From contig CAWACX010000002.1 of the NCBI GenBank assembly GCA_963780755.1, forward strand, positions 496,001 to 560,000: 64,000 nt of DNA, written 5' to 3'. Position 1 is the stretch's first letter; every line of letters begins with the position of its first letter. Position numbers and translations under genes: made by a program. Shown here piece after piece: positions 54,942 to 63,007 of this stretch. The notes beneath the pieces are model-generated. The model was not told the origin of the DNA, did no database searches, and was given only the letters and a program-made list of their open reading frames with translations. This DNA comes from JALYNX01 sp963780755 (GTDB lineage: Bacteria; Actinomycetota; Acidimicrobiia; Spongiisociales; ZC4RG35).

Positions 54942-55637
54942 CTATTCGGTTCGCTCGGTCGCTCCCAACCAGAGCAACCTCCCGGAACGGCGCAGGGAGG
55001 TAGCGATCGGTTCCGAGGGGTAGGACGGGTGGCGGGTCGTCATACATTGGTTCAGCCAGACGCCTTCGATCATGCTGGCGAATGCACAAGCGAGGTCGCC
55101 CACCGTCACCCCTTCGCGAAGTGAGGACCCAAAGCGCTGCAGGGCGTCTTCGAGCACCCGCTCCAGCTTCTCGAGCCATTGCACGTGCTCTTCCATGCTG
55201 GGTCGGCGAATCTTCTCGCTCCACATCCCGTACGGCACAGCGCTGAGCCAGAGCGCCCATACCGATCCGTAGTTGGCGATCGGCTGGCTGCCATGCATCG
55301 GGCCACGCTCCGATTCACCCGTGAAGAAGGCGTCGAGCCAAGCATCGACCTCCGGGTAGTCACCGGGATCCGGGTATCTGATCTGCGCGATCCAATCACG
55401 CGAATGCAGGGCCAGCGCCATGGTGGCCGCCTGGAAGGCACTCTGGCTGCCGAACAGGTTGCTGATCACCCCGCGCGTCTTGCCGTCGCGAGCGGCGACC
55501 TCGTTGGCGTCGAGCCGGGCGAAGGGGCCTACCGCGATCGAGTAGAGGTCGAGCGTTTCGGAGTCCTTCCTGATCTGCTCCAGAGCAACCACCTCGCCGA
55601 TCTCTACATAGCGTTGCCTCGCCTCATCTTTAGGCAA
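54942..55637 (-). CDS. TetR/AcrR-family regulator
   Basis: The 231-residue protein has a TetR-like helix-turn-helix near residues 40-75: VAARDGKTRGVISNLFGSQS and AFQAATMAL match the pattern 'turn, then F-x-S-x-x-A'. The C-terminal domain is helical, with MIEGVWLNQCMTTRHPSYPS, similar to ligand-binding halves of the family. It is divergent from the membrane protein at 55785, across a palindrome-rich operator region. It is convergent with kdpE, three bases apart, but probably separate in function. Confidence 0.8.
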   Translation of the reverse strand: MPKDEARQRYVEIGEVVALEQIRKDSETLDLYSIAVGPFARLDANEVAARDGKTRGVISNLFGSQSAFQAATMALALHSRDWIAQIRYPDPGDYPEVDAWLDAFFTGESERGPMHGSQPIANYGSVWALWLSAVPYGMWSEKIRRPSMEEHVQWLEKLERVLEDALQRFGSSLREGVTVGDLACAFASMIEGVWLNQCMTTRHPSYPSEPIATSLRRSGRLLWLGATERTE

Positions 55638-55707
55638 CCTCGAGCGACTCGGCCGTGGACCTGGGGTCGAAATGACGTCTCCTCTCCTGGTGATCGTCCC
55701 AGCCTAC

Positions 55708-55762
55708 TTGACATTTCTCTGTCAATACGTACTGTACGTATGTACATACATACGGTATGTAC
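55708..55762. promoter_or_regulatory. Palindrome cluster operator between the TetR gene and its target
   Basis: Three adjoining inverted repeats lie in 55 bases: TTGACA-tttctc-TGTCAA (55708-55725), TACGTA-ctg-TACGTA (55726-55740), and GTACATAC-atacg-GTATGTAC (55742-55762). The first contains TTGACA reading on both strands, a natural -35 box for divergent promoters. The last is a perfect 8-bp inverted repeat, a typical TetR operator size. Confidence 0.75.
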
Positions 55763-55784
55763 GATACGGAGAGGCGAGCCGAAA

Positions 55785-56358
55785 GTGTCAGCACCGAATG
55801 CCATTGCTGTCATCGCCCCCCGATCCGAGGGCAAGGTCAAGGGATGGCTGATCACGGTCCTCGCCACCGTCGTCTCCACTTACGCCCTGGACGCAATCGC
55901 CACTGCCGGAGGTGTTCTCCTCGTTGCCTCGGGTGCGTTGGCAGACGTAGGCCACACTCTGCTGTTGGTTCTCCTCGCCGCTACCTACGTCGCCTGGGGC
56001 GCCGGTCTCCGGGTCAACTTGCTGGCCAACTTCGAGCTCCTCGAAGCCGTCGGGACCAGTAGCAACGCATTGTCGAAAGTCGCCTATGAGCTCGCCAGTC
56101 AAGCGATCCAAGGCAGTTCGAGTTCGAAGAATCGCTGCGTCCGTCGGTTACGTCGGCACCGAGCTCGCCAAGGAAGTGCCTTACTACGCCGCTGCCTTCG
56201 GAATAGCGCTCGCCAGCGATGCAGTCACATCCCTTCATGCCCTCACCTTCCTCGCCGGCACCAATCTGGGCGCCGCGGTCTACGAGTACGGGCTCGGCAC
56301 CGTCACCCGGATCTGCCTGCGACGCTCCGCCATGCGAGAGGCCCCCGTCGTCGACTGA
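55785..56358 (+). CDS. Hypothetical membrane protein under TetR control (one frame break)
   Basis: A GTG start at 55785 begins VSAPNAIAVIAPRSEGKVKG. About four hydrophobic segments follow, including LATVVSTYALDAIATAGGVL and TLLLVLLAATYVAWGAGLRV. The frame shifts near 56095-56135 to a part with ASVGYVGTELAKEVPYYAAA. ALTFLAGTNLGAAVYEYGLG follows, then a basic tail. No family is recognised. One extra base gives about 190 residues. Its promoter lies in the palindrome cluster. Confidence 0.55.
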
Positions 56359-56442
56359 GTGGCCGGCCTGTCAATCCGGGCAGCATCGATCTGCGCCGCG
56401 TAGCATCCAATCCGAGTACGCCGAGTGCACTTGGGGGTGCCC

Positions 56443-56829
56443 ATGGTCAGATTCCTTGTTTCGACCGCTCTCTATCTGGGGGCCAACGCGCTCGCGCTTT
56501 GGATTGCCGATCTGGTGCTCGAGGACATGACGATCGCCGCCTCTGCGTTCATCACGGCAGTGCTGCTCTTTACCTTGGTCGAGGTGCTGGTGCAGCCGAT
56601 GTTCACCCAAATGGCGGCCAAGGGGTCATCGGCATTGAGCGGTGGCACTGCCCTCATCGCGACGTTCGTCGGCTTGCTGGTCACCGCTCTCATCAATGAG
56701 GGTCTAACGATCGACGGGGTGGTGACCTGGATATCGGCGACGGTCATCGTATGGATCGGTGCCTTGTTGGCCGGGTGGATCCTGGGTCTGATTTTCGTGA
56801 AGAAGGTGGTCGAGGACGTCAGAGAGTAA
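56443..56829 (+). CDS. Four-helix membrane protein, holin-like/mycobacterial 4TM type
   Basis: From the ATG at 56443 the protein has 128 residues (MVRFLVSTALYLGANALALW). It has four membrane helices and a short basic end (FVKKVVEDVRE). The spacing resembles small four-helix proteins annotated as phage holin family IV-like in Actinomycetota. No phage genes are nearby. Function unknown. Confidence 0.6.
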   Translation: MVRFLVSTALYLGANALALWIADLVLEDMTIAASAFITAVLLFTLVEVLVQPMFTQMAAKGSSALSGGTALIATFVGLLVTALINEGLTIDGVVTWISATVIVWIGALLAGWILGLIFVKKVVEDVRE

Positions 56830-56883
56830 CCAGGAGGCGGGTGCGACCGGGTCGAGGCCGTACCCGCCACCCTGCTGCGGCGA

Positions 56884-57135
56884 TCAGCTGAACTCGGCGA
56901 CCGGGTAGATCTCGTCGGCCACCAGACCGTGTGCTTCGCGATGCACGGTGTTGGCCGCGTCGGTGCTGTCGGCCTCGACCAGACAAAAGATCTTGCCCGC
57001 CGACTCATCGACCCAATAGCGGAGATAGTTCACCCCGTAGCGACCCTGGGTCTCCAGATCCTTCTGATGGGCGCCTGCCACGTCGGCTGCGGCGACCCCA
57101 CCGTCGATGGTGTGCACGTCCATGAACAGCGGCAT
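56884..57135 (-). CDS. DUF4242 protein (SCO4226-like, nickel-binding family)
   Basis: The 83-residue protein starts MPLFMDVHTIDGGVAAADVA and has HQKDLETQGRYGVNYLRYWV, KIFCLVEADSTDAANTVHRE and a conserved His/Glu pair. This matches DUF4242, whose member SCO4226 binds nickel. The ATG at 57135 is chosen because the family begins MPLFMD. The protein probably forms a ferredoxin-like dimer. Confidence 0.85.
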   Translation of the reverse strand: MPLFMDVHTIDGGVAAADVAGAHQKDLETQGRYGVNYLRYWVDESAGKIFCLVEADSTDAANTVHREAHGLVADEIYPVAEFS

Positions 57136-57309
57136 CTCGAATGCTCCTTTTGCTCGACCTCGCCCTTTCGGGCCCTGGTCGCAAGGTACGAAGCCGTCGG
57201 CCACCCCACATCGGGTGAATTACCTATATCAGGAGAATCGGGGCGCTCCGCGTGGCGGGCTCCTCTGGTTGGGTTTGCCCGGGCACCGCTGCGATAATTG
57301 ATGATTCCC

Positions 57310-57383
57310 GCGCCCGTAGCTCAATTGGATAGAGCGTCTGACTACGGATCAGGAGGTTGGGTGTTCGAGTCGCCCCGGGCGCG
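57310..57383 (+). tRNA. tRNA-Arg (anticodon ACG)
   Basis: Acceptor GCGCCCG pairs CGGGCGC. The anticodon stem-loop TCTGA-CTACGGA-TCAGG gives ACG. The T arm is GGGTG-TTCGAGT-CGCCC. Discriminator is G. This is the tRNA that TadA (encoded at 28197) modifies to read CGU, CGC and CGA. Confidence 0.93.
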
Positions 57384-57419
57384 CTCTGTGCTGCGGTTCT
57401 GCCGCGGTGGCGGGGGAGG

Positions 57420-57665
57420 TCAGCCTTCGGCGGGTCGACGGTATGCGATCGCCCGAAGCTCAGGCCGCATCCGGCTTCTCTGGTGCTTGCTCGACTGCGA
57501 TCTGATCTGTGCCGGCATCGGCCCCGAGATGGTGCCGTCCTGCTCCAGGTACTCATAGGCATGAGTCCCGCAGGCCAGCCCCTTGGAGATGATGAATCTG
57601 GCGGGCTTGCCACATTCCCTGCATCGCGGCTTGCCCGAGCTGTTTGCTACCGAGTGAGTGTCCAC
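57420..57665 (-). CDS. Small zinc-ribbon-like hypothetical protein
   Basis: The 81-residue frame starts VDTHSVANSSGKPRCRECGK and continues RFIISKGLACGTHAYEYLEQ. Cysteines in CRECGKP and the later CGTH make a plausible zinc-binding set. The tail is basic. No named family is assigned. The GTG start at 57665 is the first in frame. Confidence 0.45.
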   Translation of the reverse strand: MDTHSVANSSGKPRCRECGKPARFIISKGLACGTHAYEYLEQDGTISGPMPAQIRSQSSKHQRSRMRPELRAIAYRRPAEG

Positions 57666-57798
57666 ATCTCTAGATCGGCAAATGAGAGCCCCATCCGGCG
57701 AGCACTAGAAACGCCACGCGCAAAGTGTCTAGTCATCTATCGGGTTCGTGCCGCCAGTAGATTCGGTGTGTCCACAGGGATTTGAAGGGAGCCCATCG

Positions 57799-58236
57799 AT
57801 GAATCCGGTGGCGCGAAAAGTCATGGCGACCGGGAACAAGGCCGCCTCCTGGCTCTACCGCAGATCGAACGGGAAGATCGGGGGCAGCGCCCGAGGGGTG
57901 CCCGGTTCTCCTTCTGACGGTGCCGGGTCGAAGGACCGGAAAGCCGCGCACGGTCCCGGTCGCCTATTTCGAGCATGAAGGCGGTTACCTGGTGGCGGCC
58001 TCCAACGGCGGTGCCAAGGCCAACCCGGACGTGGATCCACAACCTGGAGGCGGCTGGACGTGCCCGGATCAACATCGGAGGGGAGGAGGACGAAGTGTCA
58101 GCCCGGATCGCCGATCCCGAGGAACGAGCACGAGCTGTGGCAAAACGTCGTGGTCGCCCGGGCCCCTTCCTTCGCCAAGTACGAAGAGAAGTCGGGCCGT
58201 CTGATCCCGATCGGCGTCCTGACCCCTCGATCGTGA
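57799..58236 (+). CDS. Deazaflavin (F420)-dependent nitroreductase-family protein (three frame breaks)
   Basis: Restored length is about 145 residues. The start MNPVARKVMATGNKAASWLY and RRSNGKIGGSARGVP are typical of the Ddn/DUF385 family that uses coenzyme F420. The frame changes near 57905, where LLLTVPGRRTGKPRTVPV-like text follows. It changes again near 58030 (WIHNLEAAGRARINIGGEED) and 58125 (ELWQNVVV, then APSFAKYEEKSGRL). Each break is a single-base indel. ATG at 57799. Confidence 0.75.
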
Positions 58237-58261
58237 CCGCCGCCGCCGTCCCACATTGAAG

Positions 58262-59371
58262 GTGACCTGGGACCAGGCCTTGGCCTGGCGAATGAAGCGG
58301 CATCTGCTCGATCCGATCGGTGATCATCGTGTCACCGAGGTCGTCGACCGTCTCTGCGGGGTGCAGGCCCAGGTGGCGTCCTCGGCTGAGTTGGCGATCC
58401 GCTTGCGCCGGGCAGAGTCGAGCTCCGGTGAGGTGGGCCGCGCTCTCACCAAGGGTCGACTCATCAAGACCTGGGCGATGCGGGGGACGATTCACTTGCT
58501 CACCCCGGAGGCGGGTCCGGTCTTTCTTTCACTGATTGCGTCGGGCCGGTCCTGGGAGCGGCCGAGTTGGCAGAAATACTTCGGCGTGTCACCCGAGCAG
58601 ATCGAAAAGCTGCGCAGCGCCGCCAGGGATGTCCTCTCCGAGGGTCCGCTCACCAGGGAGGAGTTGATCACTGCCGTCACCAGTGTGCGTGGGTTGAAGC
58701 ACATCGGCGAGGCACTCGGATCGGGGTGGGGAACCCTTCTCAAGCCACTTGCATGGCAGGGGGATCTCTGCTTCGGACCCAGTCAGGGCAACCGGGTGAC
58801 CTTCACCCTCCCTGAGATCGCCAGCTCGCGATGGCCTGGCATCCCTCCGCCCGAGGAGGCGGCTCCGGTGGCGATCCTCAGCTATCTCGCCGCTCACGGG
58901 CCGTCGACAGCCGATGCGTTTGGCAACTGGCTCGCCGGTGGCTGGTTCGGCAAGCGGCAACTCAAGGCCTGGTTCGCGGAACTCGGCGATGAGGTGGCTT
59001 CGGTCGAGGTGGGTGGCGACCAGGCATTTGTGCGCACCCAGGACCTCGACGACCTTGCGGCGACCAAGCCGACCAAGGCGCTGCGGCTGCTCGGGGGATT
59101 CGATCAATACGTGCTGGCACCGGGTACAGGAGACGGCCGGGTGGTGCCCTCGAAGCGCCGGCCACTGGTGAGCAAACAGAGTGGGTGGATCTCGCCGGTG
59201 GTGGTCTCGAGCGGGGTGGTCTCGGGAACCTGGGGGCTCGACGACCACACAGTGAAAGTGTCCTGGTTTAGCGAGGCGGGGAGGGTGCCCCGGCGGCAAA
59301 TGGCCGACGAAGTGGGGAAGCTGGCCGGGATCCTGGCCCGGCCACTCGACCTTCAAGTCGAAGAGATGTAG
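58262..59371 (+). CDS. AlkZ-like winged-helix DNA-binding protein
   Basis: The protein is about 369 residues and belongs to the HTH_42/AlkZ/YcaQ family of DNA glycosylases that unhook interstrand crosslinks. The start VTWDQALAWRMKRHLLDP (GTG 58262) fits family N-termini better than the TTG at 58256. The QxQ motif VQAQVASSAELAIRLR holds the catalytic Gln pair. Later text includes TWAMRGTIHLLTP and LLGGFDQYVLAPG. Glycosylase activity is inferred from the family. Confidence 0.82.
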   Translation: MTWDQALAWRMKRHLLDPIGDHRVTEVVDRLCGVQAQVASSAELAIRLRRAESSSGEVGRALTKGRLIKTWAMRGTIHLLTPEAGPVFLSLIASGRSWERPSWQKYFGVSPEQIEKLRSAARDVLSEGPLTREELITAVTSVRGLKHIGEALGSGWGTLLKPLAWQGDLCFGPSQGNRVTFTLPEIASSRWPGIPPPEEAAPVAILSYLAAHGPSTADAFGNWLAGGWFGKRQLKAWFAELGDEVASVEVGGDQAFVRTQDLDDLAATKPTKALRLLGGFDQYVLAPGTGDGRVVPSKRRPLVSKQSGWISPVVVSSGVVSGTWGLDDHTVKVSWFSEAGRVPRRQMADEVGKLAGILARPLDLQVEEM

Positions 59372-59391
59372 TCGGCACCCCTGGCTGAGGG

Positions 59392-60558
59392 CTACCGATC
59401 GGCCTCACTCGTCTCATTCCCCGGGTCCGCACCACTCCTGATCCACACCGCGAGCATGTTCGGCTGCATGGTGGTGGCGACCACACCCATCCAGCCCTGG
59501 ACCAATCGATCGGGGTCCACCTCATCGCGCACGGTCTGACCGAACTCCATGCCGACCCGCGTAGCGTCGTAGTGAGATCGGTTGAACCGGCGCTCGACGA
59601 ACCGTTGGACGTTGCGCCGCACCGGGCTGAACAGGGCGGCCACGACCAGCGTCGATGCGGCCACCCTCAAATTGCTGCCCGCCGGGAGCAACGACGCCAA
59701 GACCGTGACCAACAAACCGAAAACCGCTGCCAGGAAGGCGACCACGAGGGAGTACGACACGGTCCGTGAAACGATGCGATCGATCTCGAACAGCCGGTAG
59801 CGGAGAATTGCGATTCCGAACCAGAGCGGGAAAGTGACCATCATCAGCCATGCCGCGGTCCAGGGCCCGTCCCCCGGATCACCGTACCCCAGGGCACTGG
59901 AGCCGAGGAGAAAGGCGAAGGTGAGGACGATCGTGGTCACGAGCAAGACGAAGCCGAACACCACCCACGTGATTTGGGCTCGCTCCACCCCGACCGCCCT
60001 CCGACGTTTCACCACCAGGGAGACGACCCCTCCCAGCAGGATGGCCACCACAGACAGCATCAGGGGATAGGAGAGTGAGCTGGGCAGGAATCCGATCGGG
60101 TTGGTCGTGCCCGATCCGGCCTCAGGCCCGCCCAGCGTCTCGGTGAGTGCAGCCGCGGCCACCAGCACCGGGAGGGCCCGCACGGAGAACCTTCCCAGGC
60201 GGGCGGCGCGGCTGTGTCCTTCTGGAGGATGTCCCGAGGGGAAAGTCAGCGTGAGCGTCCCGAACACTGCGAAAACGGCGGTCCAGATCCAACTGTCCAC
60301 CCAATCTACGAAGGTGGCCGACGCTCCGGGCAGGTAAAGGGAGGCATCGGCGAACAGCAGCAGCAGGCCGAGCAGCAGGAGGAGCCATCCGGCGGAGTGA
60401 CCGTCGCGGCGGAAGATGATCAGACCTGCCAGCAGGGCGTAGACGCCAAAGCTGACTCCGGACAGAAACACGTCGCTGGTCGGCAGGTCCCCCGACAGCT
60501 GCACACCGAGCAAGCCGATGCCAATGAGACAGAGGATGCCGTAACAGATCCGACGCAT
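59392..60558 (-). CDS. Seven-helix membrane protein related to sensor N-domains
   Basis: The protein is about 388 residues, with many membrane helices. The motif ILRYRLFEIDRIVSRTVSYS recurs in membrane parts of some histidine kinases and LuxR regulators. The C-terminal segment FVERRFNRSHYDATRVGMEF is also shared with them. No kinase core is visible after it, only a short end. The ATG at 60558 is preferred (MRRICYGILCLIGIGLLG). It may be a truncated or kinase-free sensor. Confidence 0.65.
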   Translation of the reverse strand: MRRICYGILCLIGIGLLGVQLSGDLPTSDVFLSGVSFGVYALLAGLIIFRRDGHSAGWLLLLLGLLLLFADASLYLPGASATFVDWVDSWIWTAVFAVFGTLTLTFPSGHPPEGHSRAARLGRFSVRALPVLVAAAALTETLGGPEAGSGTTNPIGFLPSSLSYPLMLSVVAILLGGVVSLVVKRRRAVGVERAQITWVVFGFVLLVTTIVLTFAFLLGSSALGYGDPGDGPWTAAWLMMVTFPLWFGIAILRYRLFEIDRIVSRTVSYSLVVAFLAAVFGLLVTVLASLLPAGSNLRVAASTLVVAALFSPVRRNVQRFVERRFNRSHYDATRVGMEFGQTVRDEVDPDRLVQGWMGVVATTMQPNMLAVWIRSGADPGNETSEADR

Positions 60559-60640
60559 CGTCGAATTGTTGCAAACAGTGCGCAACGAAATCGTTACCGC
60601 CCCCGGCGACCGCCACCGGCGGTTCTAGCCTGCCCCGGTC

Positions 60641-61096
60641 ATGGCGGTCACCATCAGCCGAGAAGCTCCGGATTCCGACGACGCCCGCGCCCTCATCGAC
60701 GAGCTCGAGCAGGACCTCGGAGGTGGCATCTACCCGGATGAGAGCCAGCACGGGTACAGCATCGAGAAGCTGCTCTCCGAAGGAGTCGCCTTCTTCATGG
60801 TGCGTGTCGACGGAGCGCCGACGGGGTGTGGGGGCGTCCAGATCTTCAGCGAGTACGGGGAGTTGAAGCGGATGTACATCCGACCCGAGTTTCGGGGGCA
60901 AGGGCTGGGCCGTCTCCTCGTCGAGCATCTCGCCGACCATGCCAGAGGGCATGGAACCCGTTTGCTGCGGCTGGAGACCGGGATCTATCAGACCGACGCC
61001 ATCCGCCTCTACGAGCGCATGGGTTTCTACGAGATCCCGCCGTTCGGCCCCTATGTGCTCGATCCCAACAGCGTGTTCTACGAGCGCGAGGCCTAG
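60641..61096 (+). CDS. GNAT-family N-acetyltransferase
   Basis: The 151-residue protein has the GNAT fold. ELKRMYIRPEFRGQGLGRLL carries the acetyl-CoA binding motif (RGQGLGR). GTRLLRLETGIYQTDAIRLY and YERMGFYEIPPFGPYVLDPN follow. ATG at 60641. The substrate is not predictable. It is convergent with the amidase gene. Confidence 0.93.
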   Translation: MAVTISREAPDSDDARALIDELEQDLGGGIYPDESQHGYSIEKLLSEGVAFFMVRVDGAPTGCGGVQIFSEYGELKRMYIRPEFRGQGLGRLLVEHLADHARGHGTRLLRLETGIYQTDAIRLYERMGFYEIPPFGPYVLDPNSVFYEREA

Positions 61097-61102
61097 GGGA
61101 AT

Positions 61103-62267
61103 TCAAGGTCCCCAGGTCAGATCCACCCCACCGGAGTCGACGAGATCCTGCACTGCCCGTTCCAACGCACCGGAATGGATGTCGTCCTCCAGGTAGCGAC
61201 CCGGACAGGCGGTGGCCGCGTAATGGCCATGACCGGCGATTGTCGACGGACTGACCGCGAAGCGCTCGGATGCCCATGCCAGGACAGCGGTCAACGACTC
61301 GATCTGCGCCGCGGTGGGCTGGTCGACCTCGAAGTTGCCTTCGAGCATCACCAGGAAGTGCCCCGCGGTGTCGTAGTTGGTCGCCGTATCTCCCCGGTAG
61401 CTCGGATCTCGTCCCTCGTAGACGGTGCCGTCGACTCCGATGATGACGTGATAGGCCAGGTCGGGCCAACCCTGTTGGTCCATATGTGAGTTTTGGTGGA
61501 GTCTCGTCAGCGCCGCCCCGGTTGTCACCGGACCTTGCCCCGCGTGGTGAACAGTCAGGCGGTCGATGGAATGCGGCACCATCTGGCTCGTCTCCGCAGG
61601 CCGTGCCCCCCACTCTCTGCGGGAGACACCCAGGACCACGGGATGAGGGCGGGGCGGAGGCCGGTTGGCAGTGAGACCGAGGGCCCTGGTGAGGAAGGTG
61701 GCCATCTGGTCCCTGGAGATGGCGTCATCCGGGCAGAACCGGGTGTTGGTTGGTGGGTTACACCCAATGGTGACCCCGGCACCTGCAATGCGGTCGATCG
61801 CATCTTCGAAGACGCTGCCCTCATCGTCGTCGAAACGGTCCACGATGCTCGGCGGGTACCCGAATGCACGGGCCAGCATGGCCGCCATCTCCCCGCGTGT
61901 CATCGCCCGATCCGGGCAGAACCGCTGATTTGCCGGTGGGTCGCATCCGACCGTTATCCCGGCGGCGGCGACTCTATTGATCGCTCCCTCGAAAATGGTC
62001 TCCTGGTCGTCGGCGAAACGGTCATCGGCTGATGGGGGCAGGTCGAGCCCTCGAGCCAGGAAAGTCGCCATCTCACCCCTGGTGACAGATCCGGGACGGG
62101 CAATATCGGGTGTTGGCCGGTGGGTTGCAACCGGTCGTTATGCCTTCGGCGGCGATGGCCTCGATGCCGCCTTCGTGAACGCTCCCGTCGTCGTCGACGA
62201 AGGTGCCCCCCGGGGCCAAGGCCGCCAGGACGACGACCAAAGTCAGGCCGTAGAGCAAGAGGTGCAT
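61103..62267 (-). CDS. Secreted N-acetylmuramoyl-L-alanine amidase with three S-layer-like repeats (one frame break)
   Basis: The protein is about 388 residues. A signal peptide (MHLLLYGLTLVVVLAALAPG) leads to three S-layer-like repeats, each with GCxPPANxRxCPxx and a TRGEMA-type helix. A C-terminal PGRP/amidase_2 domain then has the zinc ligands in LTVHHAGQ and GHGHYAATACPGRYLEDDI. It cuts amide bonds between MurNAc and the peptide. The frame breaks near 62090 in the first repeat, by one extra base. The repeats resemble those in the collagen-like protein at 13829. Confidence 0.85.
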
Positions 62268-62373
62268 CGAGCCCCGGAATTGGTCACCTTCCGAGGGTAC
62301 CCAGCCCTCCGCGTTTCAGACCCTTCACAACGTTGAAACAAGGAGGTAACACGGGGGCGGTTTCGTCTGTTCG

Positions 62374-62904
62374 GTGAAGAGCGAGGTCGAGCTCGTCCTG
62401 TGGCCCGGAGGAGAGGAGAGGAGGCGCGCTTTGCTCGCGGCCGGACGCCCTCATCTCCTGCTGGTCCACTCGGGCAGCCCACCTCCGGTATGCCTTGACG
62501 TCCTCGAAGACTGGATCCGGGCCCCGGCGCCGGAGTCGGATCTCGAGGTGCGGGCGGAGACCCTGCGTCGAAGGGCCCGGGACCGTGAGCGGTCGGTCGC
62601 CAGTTTGCCGGCGCTTGAAGAGAACGGGATGCTTCGCTTCGGTGATGGTTGGGTTGCGTTGTCCCCGCTGGAGGCGCGCATCGTCGGGGCGATGATCACG
62701 CGACTCGGCGCCGTCGTCACCCGACAAGGACTGACCGAGGCGGGGTGGCCTCGCGCGGAGGGAGGGAGGCCGGACCCGCATCGGAACACACTCGATGCCC
62801 ACATCCTCCGACTTCGTCAGCGGCTGCCGGCGATCGGGCTCACCATCAGAACCATCCGCTCCCGGGGATATCTGCTCGAGCCGGTGCCTCCGACCCAGAT
62901 GTAA
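62374..62904 (+). CDS. Winged-helix transcriptional regulator (OmpR-type DNA-binding domain)
   Basis: The 176-residue protein starts at GTG 62374 (MKSEVELVLWPGGEERRRAL). The N-terminal half could be a reduced receiver fold but has no phospho-acceptor Asp pattern. The C-terminal half is a Trans_reg_C winged helix: LSPLEARIVGAMITRLGAVV, RNTLDAHILRLRQRLPAIGL, TIRTIRSRGYLLEPV. It may regulate the ammonium transporter gene just downstream. This is an inference from adjacency. Confidence 0.75.
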   Translation: MKSEVELVLWPGGEERRRALLAAGRPHLLLVHSGSPPPVCLDVLEDWIRAPAPESDLEVRAETLRRRARDRERSVASLPALEENGMLRFGDGWVALSPLEARIVGAMITRLGAVVTRQGLTEAGWPRAEGGRPDPHRNTLDAHILRLRQRLPAIGLTIRTIRSRGYLLEPVPPTQM

Positions 62905-62915
62905 GAAAGCCATCA

Positions 62916-62956
62916 TCGAATCGATCGCGATCCGTAACACCACGTTTCGAATCGAT
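62916..62956 (+). promoter_or_regulatory. Direct repeats upstream of the ammonium transporter gene
   Basis: The ten-base word TCGAATCGAT occurs at 62916-62925 and again at 62947-62956, 31 bases apart (about three helical turns). Both copies lie in the 103-bp gap before amt. They may bind the adjacent winged-helix regulator. No convincing GlnR-type box was seen. Confidence 0.4.
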
Positions 62957-63007
62957 TCACAGAACCCTCCCTAATTTCGCCGGACCACGTCACAGGGAGG
63001 AATCGCC

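Noticed and set aside
62905..63007. A GlnR-type nitrogen box before amt (GTAAC then TTTCG).
   Set aside because: The second half does not match the GaAAC half-site. I kept only the direct repeats as a candidate.
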